Assembly: GCF_001746755.1 (NCBI RefSeq)
Contig: NZ_MCGG01000002.1
Location: 1 to 64,000 of the forward strand
From: Magnetovibrio blakemorei
GTDB lineage: Bacteria; Pseudomonadota; Alphaproteobacteria; Rhodospirillales; Magnetovibrionaceae
Direction of reading: 5' to 3'
DNA: 64,000 nucleotides
The position numbers and the translations under genes were made by a program. The notes beneath the pieces were generated by a model. It did no database searches, was not told where the DNA came from, and saw only the letters and a list, made by a program, of their open reading frames with translations. Positions 8,121 to 19,171 of this stretch are shown here, one piece after another. Each line of letters starts with the position of its first letter. Position 1 is the stretch's first letter.

Positions 8121-8669
8121 TCACTTATCGACCACATGAATTTTGCCGACCATCGTATGATGGCCAATACCGCAAAATTCGTTACAAACAACACTGAACT
8201 CACCAGAGCTCGTGGGCGTTACCGTCAACACCATGTCGTATCCAGGGTGGATCTCTAAATTGATGTTTTCCGGCTGTAAGGAAAAGCCATGCATCCAGTC
8301 CATGGATGACAAGTGCAAGCGATAGGATTGTCCCTTTTCCAATTCCAGGACCGGCCACCACTCCCACAAACGACCAAGCATATAAACGTCGCTGCCTGCA
8401 GGAGGACGAACCACAGGCACGCCTGTGTCACCTTCTTCGCCAACTTTATATTTCGCAGCCATCTCTTCAGTACGTTTTGCAAACACTTCAGGACGAATGC
8501 GATACGCTTCGTTGGAAAGGTTCTGGCTACCGTTAATGTGCCAATACGGCATCATAAAGAACATCACCAGCGCCCAAATCAGCGCAATAAAAATCCATAA
8601 AACTTCCGATTTTTCAACCGGTTCGTTCCACCAAACCCGTTTTGTTGGGGGAAAAATAGCCATGCTCAT
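8121..8669 (-). CDS. norS: CuA-containing subunit II of the sNOR-type reductase
   Basis: A 182-residue protein with one transmembrane helix (about residues 22-41) and a periplasmic CuA cupredoxin domain. All CuA ligands are visible: His127, Cys162, Glu164 (backbone), Cys166, His170 and Met173. An AAGGGGGGC ribosome site precedes ATG 8669. CuA accepts electrons from a soluble cytochrome c or cupredoxin, both encoded in the neighbouring nir segment. It overlaps or nearly touches norY, indicating translational coupling. It is shorter than canonical CoxB, as in ba3-type enzymes. Confidence 0.87.
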   Translation of the reverse strand: MSMAIFPPTKRVWWNEPVEKSEVLWIFIALIWALVMFFMMPYWHINGSQNLSNEAYRIRPEVFAKRTEEMAAKYKVGEEGDTGVPVVRPPAGSDVYMLGRLWEWWPVLELEKGQSYRLHLSSMDWMHGFSLQPENINLEIHPGYDMVLTVTPTSSGEFSVVCNEFCGIGHHTMVGKIHVVDK

Positions 8670-8676
8670 GCCCCCC

Positions 8677-8844
8677 TTACGGTGCTACGGGGATGGAGAC
8701 GATCTCCATCACACCCCAAATGATATAAATAACCGTCGGCATTGCGACACCGATAAACAGAAGAATAAATGGAGAATCCAATAACTTCTGCATAAAGGGT
8801 ATCGACCCCCCGTCGCCCGCATGTGTGCTGTCATGCTCTGACAT
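8677..8844 (-). CDS. Single-helix subunit, cytochrome oxidase 2A-like
   Basis: A 55-residue protein with one transmembrane helix (about residues 26-48) after a short polar N-terminus. The start at ATG 8844 has GGAGG at 7 nt; an upstream in-frame codon at 8859 is less likely. It is the first gene of the operon, 7 nt before norS. Small subunit IIa of ba3-type oxidases has the same size and place, and supplies the helix that subunit II lacks. Assignment rests on context and topology, not on sequence identity. Confidence 0.7.
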   Translation of the reverse strand: MSEHDSTHAGDGGSIPFMQKLLDSPFILLFIGVAMPTVIYIIWGVMEIVSIPVAP

Positions 8845-8962
8845 ACAACTTCCTCCCAATCAGCAGCCATCTAGGACAGAATTCAGGAGTGGTTGATGGC
8901 CGTTCCACACGTGGTTACCCAGAATTCTGGTTTAATATCTCCTAACTCTGCCCCCGACTTCC

Positions 8963-8976
8963 TTGACCAAGATCAA
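8963..8976. promoter_or_regulatory. FNR/Dnr box in the divergent sNOR-HHE region
   Basis: TTGACCAAGATCAA matches TTGAT-N4-ATCAA with one change. It lies 119 nt before the first sNOR operon ATG and 128 nt before the HHE gene. For the leftward promoter a TATTAA (8937-8932) sits near the -10 position expected for activation from -41.5; the rightward spacing fits less well. The Crp/Fnr gene next door is a likely source of the regulator. Confidence 0.72.
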
Positions 8977-9103
8977 ATTGTCAAAACCTGTGTACGATTG
9001 ACGGTCGTCAATGCATATACCTATCCGCGCGCTCAATATTTCTATCAAGCGACTTGTGGGCAGGCTTGAGCTTTAAAATCCTTCATTAATTAGGGGACAG
9101 TGC

Positions 9104-9685
9104 ATGCCACCCAACGCCGATCAGACGACACTGGATATGTTCGGTATCTTGGTTGAACACATTCCCGATAATTTGTTGCTGGAGCCGCTCGAATATATTT
9201 TTGCCGACCACTGTCGGCAGAAAGATTTATGTCGTGCGTTGAAGGTTTTAGCCAAGCAAAGTCAGGCAAGCGACGTGGCCACGGAAACGGCCACGACCAT
9301 TTTGCAGTGCTTGCGCCACGATCTGGCCCTGCACATTGCGGATGAAGAGCAAGACCTGTTCCCCCGCTTGCGTGAACGTGCCATACCGAGTGATAAAATC
9401 GAAGACACCTTGCGGTTGCTGGGTTCGGAGCATATGCGCGATCGCGAACTGGTTGAAATCGTTATGGTGGGCCTCCAGAAAATCGCTGAAGTCAAACCTG
9501 TCAGCGACATTCAAGCGTTCCGCACAGCGGCAGAGATGCTGTCGGAAATCCATCTATCCCACTTAAATTGGGAAAACACCGTCATTTTGGAATTGGCACG
9601 TCTGCGCCTAAATGCCGATGATCAACGCGAAATGGCCAAAAGCATGGCAGCGCGGCGTGGTATCAATTTACCCCAACTTGACTAA
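9104..9685 (+). CDS. Hemerythrin-like HHE domain protein
   Basis: A 193-residue soluble protein with the HHE cation-binding pattern: His in FADHCRQ, then HIADEE..LFPRL, SEHMRDRE and HLSHLNWE, a probable non-heme diiron site. Members of this group are linked to NO/oxygen sensing or iron-sulfur repair in denitrifiers. It is divergent from the sNOR operon with a shared FNR-type box, and its end overlaps the end of the convergent Crp/Fnr gene by 4 nt. A GGGGAC ribosome site precedes the ATG. An NO-protection role is inferred. Confidence 0.82.
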   Translation: MPPNADQTTLDMFGILVEHIPDNLLLEPLEYIFADHCRQKDLCRALKVLAKQSQASDVATETATTILQCLRHDLALHIADEEQDLFPRLRERAIPSDKIEDTLRLLGSEHMRDRELVEIVMVGLQKIAEVKPVSDIQAFRTAAEMLSEIHLSHLNWENTVILELARLRLNADDQREMAKSMAARRGINLPQLD

Positions 9686-10419
9686 CAGCCCATCGATTGG
9701 GTCGTAATCATCGCGCGTAACGCGTCGAGATCTTTGATCACCACGTCGTGGCCTGCGCTTTGAACGCCAACGGTTTTGAGTTTTGCCAGGGCACGCGAAA
9801 ATGTTTCCGGCTGCATGCCTAGGCGTGCCGCAATCAAAGACTTGTCCAGCGGCAACGTGATGGTCGCCGTTCCGTTGGTGGAATTGGATAAACTGAGAAG
9901 AAAGTCCGCCAAGCGTTCCGTGGAGGACATGCTGCACATTTGATGCAGTTTGGTGACGTTCTGACGCATTTGCCGCGACATGGACCCCAGCATATTGAAG
10001 GTAAAGTTCATGTTTTCATGGAGTTGGCGCACCAAGCCTTCTGCATGAACCACCAACAGCCGGACATCGGTGATGGCAACCGCGCTGACGGGGAAGACGC
10101 TGCTGTCAAATATGGCGGCTTCGGCAAAACTTTCCCCAGGCGACGAAACGGAAATCACCACTTCCTGACCGCTTTCCGTCAATCTGAACAGTTTGATCCA
10201 ACCATCCATAACAACAAAAAAACGATCTGCAGGGTCACCTTCCATAAACAATGTGGTGTGATCGGGATAGCGGCGAATGGAACTGGTCGCCAACAACTTG
10301 CGCAAGTCGCTGGGCACCATCCCAGAAAATAAATACACCTGACCTAAGCGGCGAATGTCATCACGGGTTATCCCCGTGCGCAGCTCAAAATCATCAACTT
10401 CTTTGGACAACTGCCCCAT
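9682..10419 (-). CDS. Crp/Fnr-family regulator, Dnr/NnrR-like
   Basis: A 245-residue regulator with an N-terminal cyclic-nucleotide-binding-type beta barrel (about residues 30-140), a dimer helix, and a C-terminal Crp-type winged helix with recognition region RLGMQPETFSRALAKLK. There is no FNR-like N-terminal cysteine cluster, so it is of the Dnr/NnrR class rather than an [4Fe-4S] oxygen sensor. I took ATG 10419, preceded by AAGGGG; an open extension to 10485 lacks similarity. Its place beside nitrogen-oxide genes with two FNR-family boxes makes NO-responsive activation of them the likely role. Confidence 0.83.
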   Translation of the reverse strand: MGQLSKEVDDFELRTGITRDDIRRLGQVYLFSGMVPSDLRKLLATSSIRRYPDHTTLFMEGDPADRFFVVMDGWIKLFRLTESGQEVVISVSSPGESFAEAAIFDSSVFPVSAVAITDVRLLVVHAEGLVRQLHENMNFTFNMLGSMSRQMRQNVTKLHQMCSMSSTERLADFLLSLSNSTNGTATITLPLDKSLIAARLGMQPETFSRALAKLKTVGVQSAGHDVVIKDLDALRAMITTQSMGC

Positions 10420-10569
10420 GCCCGTTCCCCTTTGCCCACAGCCGTTACGGCAGCACAATTGGCCGCCGAAAATACTTCCCTGCAAAAAGTTACACTATTC
10501 AAATCCAAAAGACGAGTGTTTCAAATTGGCATAAAGCCATAAAATAAATATGGTTTTATCAAGAGGCCA

Positions 10570-13500
10570 TCACTGCGCCGCATCAACCTTTTCATTTGCA
10601 CTGGTGTCCGTTTCACCTTTCGGTTCATTTTTCACCGTCGCCAGCGCTTCGAATACTTGCCGACGATGGCGCAGTTCTTCTTCCAGTTTTTCCACCAACA
10701 TGGCGTAACGTTCTGGATTATTGCGTTGAACCCGACGGAAACGGTTTTCCAACTCCAACAAATCGGTGACCGGCCGGGTGGGCGCTTTGCTGTCCAGTTG
10801 CAGAGGCGCTTTGCCCTCCGTCAGCAACCGTGGATCATACCGATACAGCGGCCAGTAGCCACTTTCCACGGCGATGGCCTGGTGTTCCAGGCTGTGTTCC
10901 AATTCGTAACCATGCTCTCCGCACGGAGAGTTGGCGATGATCAACGAAGGGCCGTCAAATTGTTCCGCTTCCTGGAACGCCTTGATGGTTTGCGCGTCCT
11001 TGGCCCCCAGCGCCACGGACGCCACATACACATGGCCATAGGTGAGCGCCATCAGCCCCAAGTCCTTTTTTGGCAAGGCTTTACCCTCACTGGCAAACTT
11101 CGCCGCCGCCGTGAGCGGTGTGGCCTTGGATTGCTGACCGCCGGTGTTGGAATAGACTTCGGTGTCCATCACCAAGATGTTGACGTTGGCGCCCGACGCC
11201 AACACGTGATCCACGCCGCCAAAACCGATGTCATAGGCCCAGCCGTCACCGCCCAAAATCCACAGGGTCTTTTTCACCAAGTGATCCGCAATCACGCTTA
11301 AGCGGGCCGCCAGTTCGCCATCTATGGTGGCGAGCTTTTCTTTTAACGTTTTCACTCGCTCGCGTTGTGCCTTCACACCGGCCTCGGTGGATTGATCGGC
11401 ACTCAACAGCGCATCGACAAACCCCCCATCGGACAAATCCCCGCGCAAGTTTTCCACCAACTCCATCGCAATGGCGTGGTGTTGATCCAGACCCAAACGC
11501 AGCCCCAAACCAAACTCGGCATTGTCTTCAAACAAGGAATTCGCCCACGCCGGACCGCGGCCGTTGGCATCGCAGGCATAGGGCGTGGTCGGCAGGTTGC
11601 CACCGTAAATCGATGAACACCCGGTGGCGTTGGCGATCACGGCGCGATCGCCATACAACTGGGTCAGCAACTTGATGTAAGGTGTTTCCCCACACCCCGA
11701 ACAGGCCCCGGAAAATTCAAACAGCGGCTCGGCGAACTGAGTCATTTTGACATTACCGCGCATCAAGGTGCGGTCGATTTCGGGCAAGTCGAGGAAAAAC
11801 TTAAAGTTTTCCCGTTCTTGAACACGCAAGGGCGGCTGCGCCTGCATAACCAACGACAGACGCTCCGGATCTTTTTTGTCTTTACCGGGACACACCATCA
11901 CGCACAGTTTGCACCCTGTGCAGTCTTCGGGGGCCACTTGAACCGAATACTTCGCCCCTTCACCAAACTCTTTGCCCTTATAGTCCATGGCCTTAAACGT
12001 CTGAGGCGCACCCGCGATGGCACCACCGTCATACGCCTTCACCCGAATGGCGGCGTGCGGGCAAACCAGGGCACACTTGTTGCACTGGATGCACAGCTCT
12101 TCTATCCAGGTTGGAATTTCCGCCGCCAGATTGCGCTTTTCCCATTGCGCCGTATCGGAAGGCCACGTGCCGTCCACAGGGAACGCGCTGACGGGCAACA
12201 AATCGCCTTTGCCCGCCAACATTTTAGCGGTGACGTTTTTCACAAAATCCGGGGCATCCGCAGACACGATGGGGGGAATGTCGAAAGCTGAACTGACCGT
12301 GTTCGGCACATCGACTTGTTCCATGTGCGCTAACGCCGCGTCCACCACCGCGTTGTTCATCTCCACAACTTTGCGTCCCTTTGAGCCATAGCTTTTGGCA
12401 ATAGCGTCTTTGATATAGCCGATGGATTTGTCATAATCCAAAAAATCGGACAGGGCGAAGAAACACACCATCATCACCGTATTGATGCGCTTGCCCATGC
12501 CGGCATCGGCGGCGATTTTGCGCGCATTGATGACGTAAAACTTCAGCTCTTTTTCAACGATCAGCTTTTGTACCGAACGGGGCAAGTTGTCCCACACATC
12601 ATCCTTGCCATAGGGCGCGTTCAACAAAAACGTTCCGCCTTGGGTGGCGTGGCTCAAGATGTCGAGGGTGTCGAGGAAATGAAACTGGTGGCACGCCAAA
12701 AACTCGGCTTCGTGAATCAAGTATGAAGAGCGAATCGGATCTGTTGCAAATCGCAGATGAGAAATGGTCACCGCACCGGCTTTTTTGGAATCGTAAACAA
12801 AATAGCCCTGCACATAATTGTCGGTGTTGTCGGCAATGATCTTGATGGCGTTTTTGTTTGCGCCGACCGTACCGTCTGAGCCCAAACCAAAAAACATCGC
12901 CCGGTGCATGGTGCCCGGCTCATAACAATTTCCGCACTCGTCCCAATCCAAAGACAAGCCCGATACATCGTCATAAATACCGATGGTGAAGGTTGGCTTG
13001 GGCTTGGGTTTGGACAATTCGTCAAACACCGCTTTGGCCATGGATGCGGTAAAGTCTTTAGACGACAAACCAAACCGTCCACCGATCACTTTTATGTTAC
13101 GTCCCGCCCGGTTCAGCGCTGCAACAACATCCAAATACAAAGGCTCGCCAATCGCACCGCTTTCTTTGGTCCGTTCCAAAACCGCAATCGATTTTACGGA
13201 CGCGGGCAACGCATCGACAAACCGTTCAACACTGAACGGGCGGTACAAACGCACTTGCAAAACGCCAACTTTTTCAGCGCCGCTGTTCAAGACGTCGACG
13301 GTTTCATGCACGGTTTCACCCGCCGAACCCATGACGATCACCACACGTTCAGCATCCGGTGCACCATGATATTCATACAGGGCATATGAACGCCCGGTGA
13401 GTTTTGCGAACTTTTCAAACGCATCAGAGACAAACCCTGGAACCGCGTCGTGATAAAGATTGCGCGCTTCTTGCATCTGGAAAAAGGTATCAGGATTTTG

Positions 13501-14160
13501 GCTGGTGCCGCGCACGATGGGATTGTCCGGTGTCATGCCCCGTTCGCGGTGCGCCTGAATCAAATCGGCGGGCAGCATCTCTTTCAGCACATCATCTTCA
13601 AGGTATTCAATTTTTGACACTTCGTGTGAGGTGCGAAATCCATCAAAAAAGTGCATGAACGGAACCCGCGATGCATAGGTCGCCGCCTGAGCGACACAGG
13701 CAAAGTCCTGGGCCTCTTGCACCGTGGCGCTCGACAACATGGCGACACCGGTTTGGCGACACGCCATCACATCGGAATGATCGCAGAAAATCGACAGCGC
13801 ATGGGTGGCAATGGTGCGCGCCGCAACATGCATGCAAAAGGGCAACAGCTCCCCCGCAATCTTGTACAGATTGGGGATCATCAACAACAAGCCTTGCGAC
13901 GACGTAAAGGTCGTCGTCAAAGCGCCCGACTGCAATGCACCGTGCACCGCGCCCGCAGCCCCGGCTTCGGATTGCATTTCCACCACATGCGGAATGCTGC
14001 CCCAAACGTTACGCCGCTTTTGAGCCGACCAAGCTTCGGACAGCTCTCCCATGGTTGATGAGGGCGTTATCGGATAAATGGCGATCACTTCGTTCATACG
14101 ATGGGCAACAGAGGCGACGGCTTCGTTACCATCAACGGCAACCATGCGTTTTTTTGTCAT
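10570..14160 (-). CDS. nifJ: Pyruvate:ferredoxin (flavodoxin) oxidoreductase
   Basis: A 1196-residue single-chain enzyme of normal family length. It contains the N-terminal pyruvate-binding domain (YPITPSSTMGE), the gamma domain, two [4Fe-4S] motifs (CIQCNKCALVCP and CTGCKLCVMVCPG), a CxxC near the TPP domain (CSGCGETPY) and the TPP/Mg motif GDGWAYDIG..NILVMDTEVYSNTGGQQSKAT. It oxidises pyruvate with CoA to acetyl-CoA and CO2, reducing ferredoxin or flavodoxin, usually under anoxia or for nitrogenase. GGAG lies 8 nt before the ATG. It stands alone on the minus strand, 150 nt upstream of the Dnr-like gene. Confidence 0.97.
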   Translation of the reverse strand: MTKKRMVAVDGNEAVASVAHRMNEVIAIYPITPSSTMGELSEAWSAQKRRNVWGSIPHVVEMQSEAGAAGAVHGALQSGALTTTFTSSQGLLLMIPNLYKIAGELLPFCMHVAARTIATHALSIFCDHSDVMACRQTGVAMLSSATVQEAQDFACVAQAATYASRVPFMHFFDGFRTSHEVSKIEYLEDDVLKEMLPADLIQAHRERGMTPDNPIVRGTSQNPDTFFQMQEARNLYHDAVPGFVSDAFEKFAKLTGRSYALYEYHGAPDAERVVIVMGSAGETVHETVDVLNSGAEKVGVLQVRLYRPFSVERFVDALPASVKSIAVLERTKESGAIGEPLYLDVVAALNRAGRNIKVIGGRFGLSSKDFTASMAKAVFDELSKPKPKPTFTIGIYDDVSGLSLDWDECGNCYEPGTMHRAMFFGLGSDGTVGANKNAIKIIADNTDNYVQGYFVYDSKKAGAVTISHLRFATDPIRSSYLIHEAEFLACHQFHFLDTLDILSHATQGGTFLLNAPYGKDDVWDNLPRSVQKLIVEKELKFYVINARKIAADAGMGKRINTVMMVCFFALSDFLDYDKSIGYIKDAIAKSYGSKGRKVVEMNNAVVDAALAHMEQVDVPNTVSSAFDIPPIVSADAPDFVKNVTAKMLAGKGDLLPVSAFPVDGTWPSDTAQWEKRNLAAEIPTWIEELCIQCNKCALVCPHAAIRVKAYDGGAIAGAPQTFKAMDYKGKEFGEGAKYSVQVAPEDCTGCKLCVMVCPGKDKKDPERLSLVMQAQPPLRVQERENFKFFLDLPEIDRTLMRGNVKMTQFAEPLFEFSGACSGCGETPYIKLLTQLYGDRAVIANATGCSSIYGGNLPTTPYACDANGRGPAWANSLFEDNAEFGLGLRLGLDQHHAIAMELVENLRGDLSDGGFVDALLSADQSTEAGVKAQRERVKTLKEKLATIDGELAARLSVIADHLVKKTLWILGGDGWAYDIGFGGVDHVLASGANVNILVMDTEVYSNTGGQQSKATPLTAAAKFASEGKALPKKDLGLMALTYGHVYVASVALGAKDAQTIKAFQEAEQFDGPSLIIANSPCGEHGYELEHSLEHQAIAVESGYWPLYRYDPRLLTEGKAPLQLDSKAPTRPVTDLLELENRFRRVQRNNPERYAMLVEKLEEELRHRRQVFEALATVKNEPKGETDTSANEKVDAAQ

Positions 14161-14382
14161 TGGAGGGGCTCCGGATTCTTTACGATTGCAAGTCTGTTAT
14201 AGATCTTGCCAACATGCACCAGACGCACTCTGCCATGAGCTGAAAAACCATGTTCTGAGAGCGTCGTTTTTGAGCGCAGTTTAAACCCACATCACCACGT
14301 TCGAGGTCCACCACTTTAAGCGACGAAGCCGAGCCCGGCTAGGCCTTATGCCAAGATTTTGAAAAATTTCCCGGTCAAAAGT

Positions 14383-14396
14383 ATGACTTTCATCAA
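14383..14396 (-). promoter_or_regulatory. Weak FNR-like site upstream of nifJ
   Basis: On the minus strand TTGATGAAAGTCAT keeps one perfect half-site and a poor second half, 223 nt before the nifJ ATG and straddling the cyclase stop. The 14161-14392 gap shows nothing else. Treat this as a candidate only. Confidence 0.25.
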
Positions 14397-16201
14397 GGCT
14401 TCGGTTCAACCGGAGAGGCCGGAGAAACGGGTGGTGAAGACGGCACAGCGGATGCAGACGCCTCTGGCGACTTGGCATTTGGATCCCACAGCGCCGTATA
14501 GACGGTGACAGATTCGTCAAAGCCCTTCATGTCCAAATCGGCAAAGCGCTCAAATTTGAGATCTTTTTTGCCTTGGCACAGGCCGTGTACGGACCCCGAC
14601 ACCAACACCTGTCCGGCACTGGCTTTATCGACGATGCGCGCCGCCAACTGCACGGTCGAGCCGAACAAGTCGTCGTCTTCGGCAATCGGCTCACCGGTAT
14701 TCAGGCCAATTTTGAGACCCAATACGTGTTCCGGATCTGTGGCGTTGTGCGCCTGGGTGCGTCTTTGCATTTCCATGGCGGCCTCAACCCCCGCCGATGC
14801 GGACGGAAACGACGCCATAATGCCGTCACCGGTGTGCTTGATTTCCTTCCCGGAAAAACCTTGAAGGGCTTCGCGAACGATGCGGTTATGCGCGCGCACG
14901 ACCTCTTGCGCGCCCTCATCTCCCAGCATTTGGGTCATTGCGGTGGAGCCCGCAATATCGGTGAACAAAACCGTCACCGGCTGGCCCGCGCCATCGTTTT
15001 TCGACTTTGGTTTTTCCCAATCGCCGAGCGCATCCGAAAGCGCGCCGCGGGGACCGACATTGCTTTCAAGGTAATCCCCCATGGCGGCGCGACCATTTTG
15101 AAACATCTCTGAATAGCGTGGATTGGAAATCAGATACTCATCAATGTGTTGAACAAAGTGCTCGGCGCGCTCTTTGCTCAGCCCCACGCTGCCCAAAGCT
15201 TGCAGCATCACCGTGTTGGCAACGTCGTCAGGCAATTTGTGCTGGTGGCGCAAAGACTGCATCGCGCCAACCAAAAACAGCACCAGTCCAAACACGGTAT
15301 GCGCTTCTTGCTTGGACTTATCCCCTTGCAAAACATCAAAAGCATCTTGGGTGAACGCATTCATGGTGATCAGTTCGGACCGGGCGTCAATTTCGGCGCG
15401 CAGGGCGGCCTCTTCCTCGGCCTTTTTGCGGGCCTCTTCTTCGGCTCGTTTGCGCTGCTCTTCTTCGGCCTTCATCGCGGCTTCTAAAGCATTCTTTTCG
15501 TCTTCTTCAGCCTGCTTCTTGCGCTCTGCCTCGCTCACAGGCTCAAAGTTTTCTTCTTCTTCCGTGTAGTGAGAAGGCGTCAAGCGCGGGTCACGACGGC
15601 GTTTGGCAGGTGAAGGCTGAGCGGCCGGGCGCGCCCGCAAAATCGGCGCAATGGCTTTCATCCCGACCAAGATACGCGTCACCAAAGCCAGAGCCGTAAT
15701 CACGAACACAAACAGGAAAACCAGATTGAGAAAATCTGATTTTTTTAACATCCCCAGCGAGTCGATGTTTTGCAGTGAAATGGAAGTGATCTGCGTCACC
15801 ACCAAGGCCGCCGCCAGCGAGAACAGCAGTGAGACCAAGATTTTGACCAACACAGCCATGATGGAGCCGCCCTTTTTCGGCGATTCTTCGTTGCTGGCCT
15901 CGCGCACATCGCCGACTTTCGATGCCTGTGACGCGTTCGGCATGTTCCGGGGTTTCGACGGCACAGGTTTGCCCGGTTCATGCGGCTTGTGTTCATAAAT
16001 GGTGAGCGAGCGGCTGGCCCCGGCCTTGGCGTCATAATACTCTTTGACCACCTTCACGCCCTTAACGGTGGAGACCTTCGCCAAGGATTTTGCGTCCTGC
16101 ACAGCCGTGTGTTGTCCGCTTGCGGGGTAGACGCCCTGCGCCTCCCACCGCGTACCGGAGTGGACCAAAAGCTCATACGTAACTTCTTCTTTCTGCGCCA
16201 T
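14393..16201 (-). CDS. Membrane class III adenylate/guanylate cyclase
   Basis: A 602-residue protein. The N-terminal 80 residues form a small soluble domain, followed by two hydrophobic segments (about 115-140 and 153-178), a highly charged Ala/Glu/Lys coiled coil (about 215-275), a helical region, and a C-terminal class III cyclase domain. Metal-binding aspartates are visible in LFTDIAGSTA and TGDGIMAS. It makes cAMP or cGMP; the substrate cannot be read safely. The tail is Pro/Ser/Ala-rich. I took ATG 16201; an alternative at 16216 is possible and neither has a strong ribosome site. No cyclase effector is adjacent. Confidence 0.85.
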   Translation of the reverse strand: MAQKEEVTYELLVHSGTRWEAQGVYPASGQHTAVQDAKSLAKVSTVKGVKVVKEYYDAKAGASRSLTIYEHKPHEPGKPVPSKPRNMPNASQASKVGDVREASNEESPKKGGSIMAVLVKILVSLLFSLAAALVVTQITSISLQNIDSLGMLKKSDFLNLVFLFVFVITALALVTRILVGMKAIAPILRARPAAQPSPAKRRRDPRLTPSHYTEEEENFEPVSEAERKKQAEEDEKNALEAAMKAEEEQRKRAEEEARKKAEEEAALRAEIDARSELITMNAFTQDAFDVLQGDKSKQEAHTVFGLVLFLVGAMQSLRHQHKLPDDVANTVMLQALGSVGLSKERAEHFVQHIDEYLISNPRYSEMFQNGRAAMGDYLESNVGPRGALSDALGDWEKPKSKNDGAGQPVTVLFTDIAGSTAMTQMLGDEGAQEVVRAHNRIVREALQGFSGKEIKHTGDGIMASFPSASAGVEAAMEMQRRTQAHNATDPEHVLGLKIGLNTGEPIAEDDDLFGSTVQLAARIVDKASAGQVLVSGSVHGLCQGKKDLKFERFADLDMKGFDESVTVYTALWDPNAKSPEASASAVPSSPPVSPASPVEPKP

Positions 16202-16438
16202 GCACAGGACCCACAATCAGAGCACACCAATACGCCAATGGGTTAATCCCACCAGCTTTTATACGATTTACAAATCAATTTACGCCGAAAAGTCCGAAAT
16301 CCCAAGGGGTTGCGTAAAAATTTGCTAAATTATGAATAATCTTATGATTATCGGGGTTTGCCAAAGCGTCTGCTTTTGCCTAACCTCCGCCCCGCTTGGC
16401 AAAATCATGCCTTCAATCCAGCCCAAAAGGACCCACCT

Positions 16439-18615
<2,177 letters not shown>

Positions 18616-18631
18616 TGTGAGGACGACGCAC

Positions 18632-19105
18632 ATGACGAATGAAAATTTGGGTCACCCCAGTCAATTGGGCCAACTCGGCCACCAAGTCGAAGCCCCCACC
18701 TCTCCGGACGAAGCGATGCTGGAAACCGTGCCCAATCCGCAAGCGGGGACTGATTATGTGGCGCGCTTTTCCGCGCCCGAATTCACCTCCGTGTGCCCCG
18801 TTACCGGACAGCCCGACTTTGCCCATTTGGTGATCGATTACATCCCCGCTGACAAGCTGGTGGAAAGCAAATCGTTCAAACTTTACTTGGGCAGCTTTCG
18901 CAACCACGGCGCTTTTCACGAAGACTGCACCATCGCCATCGCGAAAAAATTCATTGAAGCCGCCAAGCCCAAATGGCTGCGCATCGGCGGCTACTGGTAC
19001 CCCCGCGGCGGCATCCCCATCGACGTCTTCTACCAAACCGGAACCCCACCCGAAGGCGTATGGATTCCCGACCAGGGCGTGCAGGGGTATCGGGGGCGGG
19101 GGTAA
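18632..19105 (+). CDS. queF: NADPH-dependent preQ0 reductase
   Basis: A 157-residue unimodular QueF. It reduces the nitrile of preQ0 to preQ1. The active-site Cys lies in [11 protein letters not shown] and the NADPH/folding motif is [18 protein letters not shown]. The ATG at 18632 follows a GAGGA at good spacing; the frame is open further upstream inside tgt. The N-terminal 35 residues are a polar extension. It is the third gene of the queA-tgt-queF operon. Confidence 0.95.
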   Translation: MTNENLGHPSQLGQLGHQVEAPTSPDEAMLETVPNPQAGTDYVARFSAPEFTSVCPVTGQPDFAHLVIDYIPADKLVESKSFKLYLGSFRNHGAFHEDCTIAIAKKFIEAAKPKWLRIGGYWYPRGGIPIDVFYQTGTPPEGVWIPDQGVQGYRGRG

Positions 19106-19171
19106 GTCTCGTGCCTTGACCGCCAAATTGATTACCCTTAAAATTTCTACCACAGGATGTGGGGAGGGCAG

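Noticed and set aside
14281-14520. Separate small gene at the end of the cyclase gene
   Set aside because: Arg/Pro/Ser-rich frame overlapping the cyclase C-terminus with no ribosome site; a shadow frame.
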